NCBI GenBank assembly: GCA_963642705.1
Contig: CAVIHU010000012.1
Location: 1-56,808, forward strand
From: UBA11524 sp963642705
GTDB lineage: Bacteria; Bacillota; Clostridia; Christensenellales; Aristaeellaceae
Direction: 5' to 3'
DNA: 56,808 bases
The position numbers and the translations under genes were made by a program. Positions within the stretch are counted from its first letter, which is position 1, and each line of letters starts with the position of its first letter. The notes beneath the pieces were generated by a model. That model was not told the origin of the DNA. It saw only the letters and a list, made by a program, of their open reading frames with translations, and ran no database searches. This document shows, piece by piece, positions 1 through 8,359 of the stretch.

Positions 1-12
1 TGTTGCGACTCC

Positions 13-21
13 ATTATACCA
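13..21 (-). promoter_or_regulatory. possible extended -10 promoter reading out of the left edge
   Basis: On the minus strand this reads TGGTATAAT, a perfect extended -10. No good -35 hexamer lies 17 bp upstream. Transcription would begin near position 6 and leave the window, so the target gene is not visible. Confidence 0.35.
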
Positions 22-108
22 TATCTCTAATGAACTTCCTTTTCTTTTTGAGGGGGTCATATCATTTTAACACATACAAGCGGACAAAAAGTCAACATGC
101 GGAATGAC

Positions 109-137
109 TTGCATTCGTCCTGAAAATCTGATATAAT
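109..137 (+). promoter_or_regulatory. sigma-A promoter of the pyrimidine operon
   Basis: TTGCAT (109-114), a 17-bp spacer, then TATAAT (132-137) preceded by TG at 129-130, an extended -10. The predicted start near 144 leaves a leader of only about 30 nt before pyrC. That leader is too short for a PyrR-type anti-terminator/terminator, and I see no pyr attenuator. The rest of 1-108 holds no gene on the plus strand. Confidence 0.75.
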
Positions 138-172
138 TACGCGGACAACCTGAGACGACAGGAGGGCTGACG

Positions 173-1465
173 GTGCGAGCACTGCTTCAGGGTGGTTTTG
201 TCATGCATGAGGGCAAATGGCAACAGACAGATATTTGCATTGATAACGGCATCATCGCGGCTTGGGGTGAAGAAGCTTCATTTCAGGCTGATCAAGTGTT
301 TGATTGCCGAGATTTAGCCATATTTCCCGGCTTTGTGGATGTTCATGTGCATCTGCGAGAGCCGGGTTTTTCGTATAAGGAAACGATTGCAACCGGCAGC
401 GCGGCGTGTGCGCACGGCGGATACACGACCGTGTGTGCCATGCCGAATCTATCGCCGGTGCCGGACAGCATGGAGCACCTGCAGGTGGAAGAAACGCTCA
501 TCCGCGAGCAGGCGGTCATGGATGTGCGCCCGTATGCCTCCATCACGGTTGGGCAGAGGGGAGAGGGAACGCTGGTGGATTTCGCGGCGCTTTCAGGGCG
601 CGTCTGCGGCTTTTCTGATGACGGACGCGGCGTAAGGACGGCGGACACGATGCGCGAGGCGATGAAGCAGTGCAAGGCGGCGGACAGCATCATTGCGGCG
701 CACTGCGAGGATATGAGCCTGATCCCGAAGGGCGGCGCGATTCATGACGGCGCGTTTGCGAAGGCGCATGATATTCCGGGTATCCCGTCCGAAAGCGAAT
801 GGGGTCCCATCGCGCGAGATATCGAGCTGTGCCGCGAAACCGGCTGCCGGTATCATGTTTGCCATGTCAGCACGAAGGAATCGGTCGCGTTGATTCGCAA
901 GGCAAAGCGCGAGGGTGTGGACATCACCTGCGAGACCGCGCCGCACTATCTGCTGCTGTGCCAGGATGATTTGCAGGATCTTGGACGCTTCAAGATGAAT
1001 CCGCCGCTGAGGAATCGGGAGGATCAGCAGGCGGTGCTGGAAGGGCTGCTTGACGGCACGATTGACATGGTCGCGACGGATCACGCGCCGCATTCTGCGG
1101 AGGAAAAGGCCAAGGGACTGCGCAATTCCGCGATGGGCGTTGTCGGCATCGAAACAGCGTTTCCGCTGCTGTATACGTATCTGGTGGAAAAGGGCAAGGT
1201 GCCGCTTGAAACGCTTGTGTCGCGCATGACGGACGCGCCAAGAAAACGCTTCGGGATTGACGGCGGCATTCAGGTCGGGGAAAAGGCGGCGCTGACCGTG
1301 TTTGACCTGCACGCGAAAGAAACGATTCATCCGGCGAAATTCCTGTCCATGGGGCGCGCCACGCCCTTTGAGGGCTGGGAGGTTCATGCGGCATGCAAGC
1401 TGACGATATGCGGCGACCGCGTGGCCTATAACGGACTGAGCAGGGAGGAAACATCATGCAGATGA
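173..1465 (+). CDS. pyrC: dihydroorotase
   Basis: Cyclises N-carbamoyl-aspartate to dihydroorotate, third step of pyrimidine synthesis, in the cytoplasm. The 430-residue length fits class I (bacterial, allantoinase-like) dihydroorotases. The metal motif DVHVHLREPG is at residues 56-65 and PN follows at 91-92. The GFSDDGRG segment has the Asp that replaces carboxylated lysine in this class, and CETAPHY and ATDHAPH carry further ligand and catalytic residues. GTG start, chosen because GGAGG lies at 161-165. First gene of the operon; its end overlaps pyrK by 10 bases, suggesting translational coupling. Confidence 0.95.
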   Translation: MRALLQGGFVMHEGKWQQTDICIDNGIIAAWGEEASFQADQVFDCRDLAIFPGFVDVHVHLREPGFSYKETIATGSAACAHGGYTTVCAMPNLSPVPDSMEHLQVEETLIREQAVMDVRPYASITVGQRGEGTLVDFAALSGRVCGFSDDGRGVRTADTMREAMKQCKAADSIIAAHCEDMSLIPKGGAIHDGAFAKAHDIPGIPSESEWGPIARDIELCRETGCRYHVCHVSTKESVALIRKAKREGVDITCETAPHYLLLCQDDLQDLGRFKMNPPLRNREDQQAVLEGLLDGTIDMVATDHAPHSAEEKAKGLRNSAMGVVGIETAFPLLYTYLVEKGKVPLETLVSRMTDAPRKRFGIDGGIQVGEKAALTVFDLHAKETIHPAKFLSMGRATPFEGWEVHAACKLTICGDRVAYNGLSREETSCR

Positions 1466-2178
1466 TCATCACAAGGAACGAACAGCTGACGGACAGCGTC
1501 TGGCGGATGGTGCTGTCAGGCGACACAGCCGCGATGAAGGCGCCAGGTCAGTTCGTTCAGGTGCAGGTGCCAGGCTTTTACCTGCGCCGCCCGATTTCTG
1601 TGTGCGACTGGGACAGCGATTCGCTGACGCTCGTGTACAAGGTCGTCGGCAGCGGCACGGATGCAATGCGCACCATGCAGGTCGGGACAGCGCTGGACAT
1701 CCTGACCGGTCTGGGCAATGGCTTCGACATCAGCCGCTGCGGAGACCATCCGCTGCTGATTGGCGGCGGCGTGGGTCTTCCGCCGATGGTCGGTTTGTGC
1801 CGCTGCCTGCTGGAGAGCGGCAAACATCCGACGGTGCTGGCCGGCTTCAACACGGACAAGGAGGTGTTCCTGCGCGAGGATATTGAAAAGCTTGGCGCGC
1901 CGTTCGTGCTGGCAACGATGGACGGCTCGTCAGGCGTGAAGGGACTTGTTACGGACGCGATGAAGACGCTTGATTTCACCGACGTGTGTGCCTGCGGACC
2001 GGTGCCGATGCTCAAGGCCATCATGGCGGCGGATGATCATCCCGCGCAGCTGTCCTTCGAGGAACGCATGGGCTGCGGCTTCGGCGCATGCATGGGCTGC
2101 TCGGTCAAGGTGAAGGGCGGCTACAAGCGCATCTGCAAGGAAGGTCCTGTGCTGGATCGAGAGGAGGTCATCTGGTGA
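1456..2178 (+). CDS. pyrK: dihydroorotate dehydrogenase B, electron transfer subunit
   Basis: Iron-sulfur flavoprotein that passes electrons from dihydroorotate dehydrogenase PyrD (type 1B) to NAD+. The 240-residue protein has an N-terminal ferredoxin-reductase-like barrel with the FAD motif RRPISVCDW, and a GGGVGLPP nucleotide loop. Near the C-terminus the 2Fe-2S cysteines sit at 207, 212, 215 and 227 (C-x4-C-x2-C-x11-C). RBS GGGAGGA lies before ATG 1456. It overlaps pyrC by 10 bases and pyrD by 4 (GTGA), matching the obligate PyrDB-PyrK heterotetramer. Confidence 0.95.
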   Translation: MQMIITRNEQLTDSVWRMVLSGDTAAMKAPGQFVQVQVPGFYLRRPISVCDWDSDSLTLVYKVVGSGTDAMRTMQVGTALDILTGLGNGFDISRCGDHPLLIGGGVGLPPMVGLCRCLLESGKHPTVLAGFNTDKEVFLREDIEKLGAPFVLATMDGSSGVKGLVTDAMKTLDFTDVCACGPVPMLKAIMAADDHPAQLSFEERMGCGFGACMGCSVKVKGGYKRICKEGPVLDREEVIW

Positions 2179-3086
2179 AGGAGAAGGACTTGCGCGTGAC
2201 GCTTTCCGGCGTGACGCTGGATAATCCGGTCATTCCTGCCAGCGGTACGTTCGGCTTCGGGCAGGAATTCAATGAATACTACGATATCAACATCCTGGGC
2301 AGCCTGTCCTTCAAGGGCACAACGGCTGAGGCGCGCTATGGCAACCCGACACCGCGCATCGCCGAATGCCCGAATGGGATGCTTAATTCTGTCGGACTGC
2401 AAAACCCCGGCGTGGAGCACGTCATTGCGCACGAGCTGCCCGCGCTGCGGAAAATCTTTCGTAAGCCGATTATCGCCAACATCAGCGGCTTTTCGGTGGA
2501 GGAATACGTGCACTGCGTGTCGCTGCTGACGAAGGAGGAGCAGGTTGAAATCCTCGAGGTCAACATCTCCTGTCCGAATGTGCGGCACGGTGGCATGGCG
2601 TTTGGCACGAATCCGGAAGCGGCGGCGGAAATCACCCGCGCTGTCAAGCGGGTCGCCACAAAGCCGGTGTACATGAAGCTCTCGCCGAACGTGACGGACA
2701 TCGTGTCCATCGCGAAGGCGTGCGAGGATGCCGGTGCGGACGGCTTGTCGCTCATCAACACGCTGCTGGGCATGCGTATCGACCTTCGCCGGCGTCGTCC
2801 GGTGCTCGCGAACGTCATGGGCGGCTACTCCGGTCCGGGCGTGTTTCCGGTCGCGGTGCGCATGGTCTATCAGGTGACGGGCGCGGTGAATATCCCTGTC
2901 ATCGGGATGGGCGGCGTCAGCAGTGCGCAGGATGTTATCGAGATGATGATGGCCGGCGCAAAGGCGGTGCAGGTCGGCGCGGAGAACCTCAGGGATCCGT
3001 TCGCCTGCAGGAAAATCATTGAGACCCTGCCGCAGGAAATGGAACGCCTCGGCATCGACCGGCTGTCGGACATTGAACGCGTGTAA
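2175..3086 (+). CDS. pyrD: dihydroorotate dehydrogenase B, catalytic subunit
   Basis: Oxidises dihydroorotate to orotate using FMN; the type 1B enzyme works with PyrK and NAD+. The predicted 303 residues fit the family. The catalytic base is Cys133 within NISCPN (130-135), diagnostic of class 1B where class 1A also has Cys but lacks a partner PyrK. IPVIGMGG near the C-terminus is the FMN phosphate loop. The open frame extends upstream to 2088, but I start at GTG 2175 because GAGGAGG lies at 2161-2167 and translation then couples to the pyrK stop. Confidence 0.94.
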   Translation: MKEKDLRVTLSGVTLDNPVIPASGTFGFGQEFNEYYDINILGSLSFKGTTAEARYGNPTPRIAECPNGMLNSVGLQNPGVEHVIAHELPALRKIFRKPIIANISGFSVEEYVHCVSLLTKEEQVEILEVNISCPNVRHGGMAFGTNPEAAAEITRAVKRVATKPVYMKLSPNVTDIVSIAKACEDAGADGLSLINTLLGMRIDLRRRRPVLANVMGGYSGPGVFPVAVRMVYQVTGAVNIPVIGMGGVSSAQDVIEMMMAGAKAVQVGAENLRDPFACRKIIETLPQEMERLGIDRLSDIERV

Positions 3087-3104
3087 ATAAGGAGGAGAAT
3101 CAGT

Positions 3105-3806
3105 ATGGCAAAGGACGTTATTATCGCGCTGGACTTCGAAAACAAGGAAAAGACGCTGTCGTTTCTGGATCAGTTCACGGGCAGGAAGCCGTTTGTGAAA
3201 ATCGGCATGGAGCTGTATTACGCCGAGGGACCCGACATCGTCCGCGAAATCAAAAGACGCGGGCACAAAATCTTCCTCGACCTGAAGCTGCACGACATCC
3301 CCAATACCGTCAAGAAGGCGATGAAGGTGCTCTCGAAGCTTGACGTCGACATGACGAACCTGCATGCGGCGGGCACGATTGCCATGATGGAGGCGGCGAA
3401 GGAAGGAATGACGAAGGAGGACGGCACGTGCGGCGTGCTGCTTGCCGTAACGCAGCTGACCTCGACCAGCGAGGAACGCATGCAACAGGAACTGCTTATC
3501 AACGCAACGATGCCGGAGACGGTCAGAAAGTACGCGATGAACGCGAAGGCAGCCGGGCTGAACGGCGTTGTGTGCTCGCCGCTGGAGGCTGCGCTGGTGA
3601 AGGAAGCCTGCGGTCCGGATTTCCTGACGGTGACACCCGGCATTCGCTTTGCTGACGGCGACGTCGGCGATCAGGTGCGTGTGATGACGCCCGAAAAGGC
3701 GCGGCTCGGCGGCAGCGATTACATCGTTGTCGGACGACCGATTACGGCAGCGGCGGATCCGGTGGCGGCCTATCATCGGTGCGTTCGCGAATTCCTTGGG
3801 GAATAA
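3105..3806 (+). CDS. pyrF: orotidine 5'-phosphate decarboxylase
   Basis: Decarboxylates OMP to UMP, the last step of de novo UMP synthesis. The 233-residue TIM barrel carries the family signature DLKLHDIPNTV with catalytic Asp59, Lys61 and Asp64. The phosphate loop TPGIRF and the terminal YIVVGRPIT strand are also present. It starts 18 bases after pyrD with a strong GGAGGAG site. It precedes pyrE here rather than being fused to it. Confidence 0.95.
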   Translation: MAKDVIIALDFENKEKTLSFLDQFTGRKPFVKIGMELYYAEGPDIVREIKRRGHKIFLDLKLHDIPNTVKKAMKVLSKLDVDMTNLHAAGTIAMMEAAKEGMTKEDGTCGVLLAVTQLTSTSEERMQQELLINATMPETVRKYAMNAKAAGLNGVVCSPLEAALVKEACGPDFLTVTPGIRFADGDVGDQVRVMTPEKARLGGSDYIVVGRPITAAADPVAAYHRCVREFLGE

Positions 3807-3939
3807 GAAATTCCATAAATTGCAGGAGCTTGGGCAGTGCGTTTCTCAAAGCGACCTTCCGAGCGTACCCTTGCCCCCTTCGGCGATGCACGCCCGTGCG
3901 ACTTGAACAATATCTAATGAAGAGAAGGAGCAAAATCAT
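3807..3939 (+). other. 133-bp spacer between pyrF and pyrE
   Basis: Unusually long gap in an operon whose other junctions overlap or lie 14-30 bp apart. I see no convincing promoter, terminator or ORF, only the pyrE ribosome site (AGAAGGAG) at the end. Confidence 0.4.
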
Positions 3940-4584
3940 ATGAATCAGCAGATTGAAAAGCAGATTGCCAAGGATCTTTTGTCCATTTCCGCCGTGTTCC
4001 TGCGCCCTGACCAGCCCTTCACGTGGGCGAGCGGCATCAAGTCCCCGATTTACTGCGATAACCGCCTGACACTGACGGCACCGGCAGTTCGCACGGACGT
4101 CGAGAACGGTCTGAAGGCAGTCATTGAGGAATACTATCCGGATGCGGAGGTGCTGATGGGCACGTCCACCGCCGGCATCGCCCATGCCGCCATCACCGCG
4201 CACCTGATGAACCTGCCTATGGGCTATGTCCGCTCCGGTCATAAGGATCACGGTCGCGGCAATCAGATTGAGGGCAAGCTTGAGAAGGGGCAGAAGGTCG
4301 TTGTTGTCGAAGACCTGATTTCTACCGGCGGCTCGGTGCTGGAGGTTGTTGATGTGCTGCGCGAGGCAGGGGCTGACGTGCTGGGCGTGGCGAGCATCTT
4401 CACCTACGGCATGCAGAAGGGGCTGGAACGCCTTGCCGCGGCGAACGTCGTCAATCACAGCCTGTCGAACTTTGACACCCTCTGCGAGGTCGCGGCGGAG
4501 GAGGGCTACATCAAGCCGGAGGACATTGAACGTCTTAAGCGCTTCCGTCAGAATCCGTCCGATGAGAGCTGGATGAACGCGTAA
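3940..4584 (+). CDS. pyrE: orotate phosphoribosyltransferase
   Basis: Joins orotate to PRPP to give OMP. The 214-residue type I phosphoribosyltransferase has its PRPP-binding motif VVVVEDLISTGGSV at about residues 120-133. The flexible catalytic loop SGHKDHGRGNQIEG lies at 99-112 and includes the conserved Lys102. RBS GAAGGAG precedes ATG. It lies after the 133-bp spacer and before the ABC pair. Confidence 0.94.
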   Translation: MNQQIEKQIAKDLLSISAVFLRPDQPFTWASGIKSPIYCDNRLTLTAPAVRTDVENGLKAVIEEYYPDAEVLMGTSTAGIAHAAITAHLMNLPMGYVRSGHKDHGRGNQIEGKLEKGQKVVVVEDLISTGGSVLEVVDVLREAGADVLGVASIFTYGMQKGLERLAAANVVNHSLSNFDTLCEVAAEEGYIKPEDIERLKRFRQNPSDESWMNA

Positions 4585-4609
4585 TAAACATTAGGGAGGA
4601 GATGTCCTT

Positions 4610-5335
4610 ATGCTGGACATTCAGCATCTGACGCGCCGCTATGACAACAAAACGGCGGTGTCAGACCTTTCGCTGACGTTTGAAGCCGGCAAGACGTACG
4701 CTCTGCTCGGTCCGAACGGCAGCGGCAAAACGACACTGATGAAGATGATTGCCGGTCTGACGAAGCAGACGAGCGGCACCATTACGCTTGACGGCGTGCC
4801 GGTCGGAGCGAAGACGAAGAAGCATATCGCGTATATGCCCACGGAAAGCTACTTTTATCCTTATATGAGCATCGAGGACGCGGGCAAATACTATGACGAT
4901 TTCTTCACGGATTTTGATCGCGGGCAGTATCTGACCATGCTTGAGCGCATGGAGCTGAATCCGAAGGACAAGATCCGCACGCTCTCCTCCGGCATGAACG
5001 CGAAGGTGCGCCTTGCACTGACACTCAGCCGCGATGCGCACGTCATGATGTTCGACGAGCCGCTCAACGGTGTTGACATCCTAACACGCACGCAGGTCGT
5101 CCGCGAAATCATCCGCAGCCGGAATGCCGGACGCACACTGCTTATTTCGACCCATCTGGTGGAGGAACTGAACGACTTTATCGATGTCGCGGTGTTCATG
5201 AAGAACGGCGTACTGGCGCGCATCGGCGATCGACAGGGGCTTGAGGAAAAGCACGGCTCGCTGACGAGCCTGTATCTGTCCATTTACGGCGGAGAGGAGG
5301 CGCAGACGAAGCATGTGGAAGCTGCTGAAGTATGA
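4610..5335 (+). CDS. ABC-2 type transporter ATP-binding protein
   Basis: A 241-residue ATPase of the YtrB/CcmA-like class that powers a two-gene exporter with the next ORF. Walker A GPNGSGKT is at 34-41 and Walker B VMMFDEP at 145-151. The signature is the variant LSSGMN at 125-130 rather than LSGGQ, and the H-loop is STHLVEEL. RBS GGGAGGAG lies upstream. Its 3' end overlaps the permease by 23 bases. It sits inside the pyrimidine operon between pyrE and pyrB; nothing in the sequence shows its substrate. Confidence 0.85.
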   Translation: MLDIQHLTRRYDNKTAVSDLSLTFEAGKTYALLGPNGSGKTTLMKMIAGLTKQTSGTITLDGVPVGAKTKKHIAYMPTESYFYPYMSIEDAGKYYDDFFTDFDRGQYLTMLERMELNPKDKIRTLSSGMNAKVRLALTLSRDAHVMMFDEPLNGVDILTRTQVVREIIRSRNAGRTLLISTHLVEELNDFIDVAVFMKNGVLARIGDRQGLEEKHGSLTSLYLSIYGGEEAQTKHVEAAEV

Positions 5336-6119
5336 GTTCCGCCGGACGCGGACATCGCTGCTGACGATGCTGGGCGTCATTGCTGCGGCAGAGGTGTATT
5401 ACCTCATTTCAAGGGCACAGAACAATGTGGAGCATACCGCCATTTCGGCGGCGGCGCTGATTATTGCATCGTTTGTTGCGATGATCTATATGATGGTTCG
5501 CGGCGTGTCGTGCTATTCGACGGAGCTGAAGTCGAAAAGCGCGTATCTGATTTTCATGACGCCGAATTCCGGCACGAAAATCATGGCGAGCAAGTACCTG
5601 TACACCTTCGTGAACGCGCTGCTGCTGGGCGCCGTCTGCGGCGGACTGGGTGTGCTGGATGTTCACCTGCTGATGGAGTCGCAGGAGGAATGGCGGTATT
5701 TCCTTGAGCAGGGGCTGCGCCTTCTGCAGCTGCAGGGCTACCAGACCGGGCAGATCATCCTGGCGATTATCTTCTACCTGCTGATGACCGTGCTGCTGCT
5801 TCTGGTGTTCTTCGCCATTGCGTACTTTGCCATCACGCTGAGCCACACGTTCTTCCATAATCTGAAGGGACGCGGTCTCATCGCGCTGATTTTCTTCATC
5901 GCCGTGTGCTACGGGCTGATAAAGCTGCAGGAGCTGTTCCCTAATCCGGGTGACATGCTGGTGACAGGTACATCGTCCGGCGCATCCGCAGAGCTTGTAA
6001 TCGGCAGCTTTACAGACCTGCTGACCATGATGATTCCCCATGAGGTCTTTGACCTGGCGGTGATTCTGCTCAGTCTCTTCGGCTGCGGCTGGATGCTGGA
6101 CAAAAAGGTGTCCCTGTAA
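5313..6119 (+). CDS. ABC-2 type transporter permease
   Basis: A 268-residue integral membrane protein with about six hydrophobic segments. One pair lies in the first 65 residues, and others include LLLGAVCGGLGVLDVHLL, IILAIIFYLLMTVLLLLVFF and ALIFFIAVCYGLI. This is the usual layout for a permease paired with a CcmA/YtrB-like ATPase. The overlap with the ATPase gene supports one exporter. The substrate is unknown; antimicrobial peptides, lipids or small toxic molecules are typical for the class. pyrB follows after 29 bases, so it is co-transcribed with pyrimidine genes. Confidence 0.75.
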   Translation: MWKLLKYEFRRTRTSLLTMLGVIAAAEVYYLISRAQNNVEHTAISAAALIIASFVAMIYMMVRGVSCYSTELKSKSAYLIFMTPNSGTKIMASKYLYTFVNALLLGAVCGGLGVLDVHLLMESQEEWRYFLEQGLRLLQLQGYQTGQIILAIIFYLLMTVLLLLVFFAIAYFAITLSHTFFHNLKGRGLIALIFFIAVCYGLIKLQELFPNPGDMLVTGTSSGASAELVIGSFTDLLTMMIPHEVFDLAVILLSLFGCGWMLDKKVSL

Positions 6120-6148
6120 AACCTTGAAGCCTGAAAGGAGCAACGCAC

Positions 6149-7063
6149 ATGCGTCATCTGATTGACATTACCGATTTGTCCGTGGAGGAAATCGGCGGCA
6201 TCCTCGATTTGGCGGACAGCATGAAGGCGAATCCCGCAGCGTACCGCGATTCGATGCACGGCAGAATTCTCGCGACGCTGTTCTTTGAGCCCAGCACGCG
6301 CACGCGCTTGTCGTTTGAGTCGGCGATGCTCTCAATGGGAGGCGGCGTGCTCGGGTTTTCCTCGGCGGACACGTCTTCAGCGACAAAAGGCGAAAGCCTG
6401 ATGGACACCATCCGCGTCGTCAGCGGCTACTGTGATATCATCGCGATGCGTCACCCGAAGGAGGGCGCACCGATGGCGGCATCGCTCAGGAGCATCGTTC
6501 CGATTATCAATGCGGGCGACGGCGGACATAATCACCCAACGCAGACGCTGACCGACCTGATGACCATCCGCAGGACGCGCGGAGAGCTGGGTCATGTGAC
6601 CATTGGTCTGTGCGGCGACCTGAAGTTCGGACGTACGGTGCACAGCCTGATCGGCGCAATGAGCCGTTATCCGGGCGTGCGCTTTGTGATGATTGCACCG
6701 CCGGAGCTGCGTGTGCCGGGTTACATCCTTCAGAAGCTCAGGGACGAGGGCATTCCGTATCGTGAGGTCGAGAGCATGGAGGAGGTTATGCCGGAGCTGG
6801 ACGTGCTGTACATGACGCGCGTGCAGAAGGAACGCTTCTTTAACGAAGCAGACTACATCCGCCTGAAGGATACGTACATTCTCGACCACGAAAAGCTCAA
6901 GACGGCGAAGAAGGACATGGCGATCCTGCATCCGCTGCCCCGCGTGAATGAAATCTCCACGAAGGTCGATGATGACCCGCGCGCGATGTACTTCGAGCAG
7001 GCGCACAACGGCCGCTTCGTGCGGATGGCGCTGATCACGAAGATGCTGGAGGAAAATGTATGA
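6149..7063 (+). CDS. pyrB: aspartate carbamoyltransferase catalytic subunit
   Basis: Forms N-carbamoyl-aspartate from carbamoyl phosphate and aspartate, the committed pyrimidine step. The 304 residues include the carbamoyl phosphate motif STRTR at 49-53, the ATKGES loop (the 80s loop), and HPTQTLTDL and HPLPRVNE. AAAGGAG ribosome site upstream. It overlaps pyrI by 4 bases (ATGA), as expected for a holoenzyme of catalytic trimers and regulatory dimers. carAB is not in the window. Confidence 0.95.
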   Translation: MRHLIDITDLSVEEIGGILDLADSMKANPAAYRDSMHGRILATLFFEPSTRTRLSFESAMLSMGGGVLGFSSADTSSATKGESLMDTIRVVSGYCDIIAMRHPKEGAPMAASLRSIVPIINAGDGGHNHPTQTLTDLMTIRRTRGELGHVTIGLCGDLKFGRTVHSLIGAMSRYPGVRFVMIAPPELRVPGYILQKLRDEGIPYREVESMEEVMPELDVLYMTRVQKERFFNEADYIRLKDTYILDHEKLKTAKKDMAILHPLPRVNEISTKVDDDPRAMYFEQAHNGRFVRMALITKMLEENV

Positions 7064-7482
7064 AGATTGATGCGATTCACCGCGGTATTGTGCTTGACCA
7101 CATTCAGGCAGGCCGCGCGATGGAGCTGTACCGTTATCTGCATCTGGACGAAGTGCAATGCCCCGTCGCCATCATCAAGAATGCCCGCAGCGAAGCCCTG
7201 GGTCTCAAGGACATCATCAAAATCGATGATGAAATCGACATTGATCTGGATGTCGTTGGCTATGTCGACCCCGGCACGACCGTGAACATCATCAAGGACG
7301 GCGTTGTGGTGGAGAAGAAGCGCCTCGAGCTGCCGGAACGGCTGACGAACGTCATTTTCTGCAAGAATCCGCGCTGCATCACGACGGTGGAGCACTCGCT
7401 TGATCAGGTGTTCCGCCTCGCCGACAAGAGCCGCCGCATCTACCGCTGCATCTACTGCGATGCAGAGCGCAAGCCGCGTTAA
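7060..7482 (+). CDS. pyrI: aspartate carbamoyltransferase regulatory subunit
   Basis: Binds nucleotide effectors and tethers PyrB trimers, giving feedback control of the pathway. The 140 residues comprise an N-terminal nucleotide-binding domain and a C-terminal zinc domain. The four zinc cysteines are at 101, 106, 130 and 133. With no PyrR or attenuator visible, allosteric control through PyrI may be a main control point. Its stop codon merges with a copy of the dispersed palindromic repeat. Confidence 0.94.
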   Translation: MKIDAIHRGIVLDHIQAGRAMELYRYLHLDEVQCPVAIIKNARSEALGLKDIIKIDDEIDIDLDVVGYVDPGTTVNIIKDGVVVEKKRLELPERLTNVIFCKNPRCITTVEHSLDQVFRLADKSRRIYRCIYCDAERKPR

Positions 7483-7527
7483 GGCAATGCCGCACGATTC
7501 GGCGGCACTGCTGAATGTGCCTTTTGC
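7481..7527. repeat. palindromic intergenic repeat, copy A (decayed)
   Basis: Begins with the pyrI stop (TAAGGCAATGCCGCAC) and shares the CGGCGGC core with copies at 18242 and 25994. Its right arm (TGTGCCTTTTGC) has lost most pairing with the left arm, so it is the most degraded copy. Confidence 0.6.
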
Positions 7528-7562
7528 GACATTTCATTTGTACAGTATTGACTTAATCCGCT

Positions 7563-7598
7563 GCCCTGACAGTGCTGCAATGCCTGTCAGGGGCTTTT
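7563..7598 (+). terminator. terminator of the pyrimidine operon
   Basis: Perfect stem CCCTGACAG (7564-7572) with CTGTCAGGG (7584-7592), 11-nt loop, followed by GCTTTTGATT. It lies 80 bp after pyrI. Confidence 0.75.
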
Positions 7599-7623
7599 GA
7601 TTGTAACATTTCCTCCTGATTTA

Positions 7624-7652
7624 TTGCCTGAACGCTGCGGAAATGGTATAAT
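7624..7652 (+). promoter_or_regulatory. sigma-A promoter of the small secreted protein
   Basis: TTGCCT (7624-7629), 17-bp spacer, TATAAT (7647-7652) with TGG directly before it, an extended -10. GGGAGGA lies at 7671-7677 and the ATG at 7684. Confidence 0.75.
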
Positions 7653-7683
7653 AAATCGAATCTAATTATAGGGAGGAATCATC

Positions 7684-8301
7684 ATGAAAAAGCTGCTATC
7701 CCTGCTCCTGACCATGCTGCTTCTTCTGACAGCCGCGTTGGCTGAATTTGATTATTATGCCCTCAAAGAGCTCGATGATCACCTCGTCTACACCATGCCC
7801 GGCACGGCGAACACGGTTGTCCGCGCATTGACGCCGCCATATGAGGGGACGCTGGGGGATGATGAGCTGATTGCCTATCTGGATTATGTCATCCTGCCGG
7901 ACGAGGAGGTCACGACATTCCGCCTTTGCCTGTCGGTGGCGCTGCTTGACTCCATCCAGGCGGATTCGGTCACCGTGACGGTGGACAAAAAGCAGTATAC
8001 CTTCACGGATGTGATGCTGGAGTCCACGGAATATGACGGCATCTACATGGAGGACTATTCGCTGATTCTGTCTGAAGCGAGCTACCCGATTGTGACGGCG
8101 CTGGCGAAGGGCAAAACAAGCGTCACGCTGAATGTGGTTTTCGAGAACGCGGCAGACGGCATCAGCAGAAGCGGCAGCGTGACGATTGTCAGCAGCGATG
8201 TCGCGGCGATGGTCGAGCAGTACAATGAGCTCGGCGGAAAAGAGCAGGATTTGTCGGTGCTGGCGGAGAAATATCCGTGCACGGTGGAAAAGGTCAGGTA
8301 A
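7684..8301 (+). CDS. small secreted protein of unknown function
   Basis: I do not recognise a family. The 205-residue protein has a clear signal peptide (MKKLLSLLLTMLLLLTAALA, likely cut before EFDYY) and no later membrane span. The mature part is acidic, predicted mainly beta, with a single Cys near the end, so it is probably an extracellular or wall-associated beta-sandwich protein. It is monocistronic: its own extended -10 promoter and a bidirectional terminator bound it. Nothing in the neighbourhood suggests a function. Confidence 0.7.
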   Translation: MKKLLSLLLTMLLLLTAALAEFDYYALKELDDHLVYTMPGTANTVVRALTPPYEGTLGDDELIAYLDYVILPDEEVTTFRLCLSVALLDSIQADSVTVTVDKKQYTFTDVMLESTEYDGIYMEDYSLILSEASYPIVTALAKGKTSVTLNVVFENAADGISRSGSVTIVSSDVAAMVEQYNELGGKEQDLSVLAEKYPCTVEKVR

Positions 8302-8302
8302 A

Positions 8303-8359
8303 AGCAGCAAAAAACGGCGCGTGCTTCCTTTACGGAAACATGCGCCGTTTTCTGTTGCT
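8303..8359. terminator. bidirectional terminator
   Basis: AAAACGGCGCGTG (8311-8323) pairs with CATGCGCCGTTTT (8339-8351) with one wobble, with A and T runs on opposite sides. It serves the secreted protein on the plus strand and the GH2 gene on the minus strand. Confidence 0.8.

Noticed and set aside
144..172. PyrR or UTP-sensing attenuator before pyrC
   Set aside because: The leader is only about 30 nt with no hairpin or T run.
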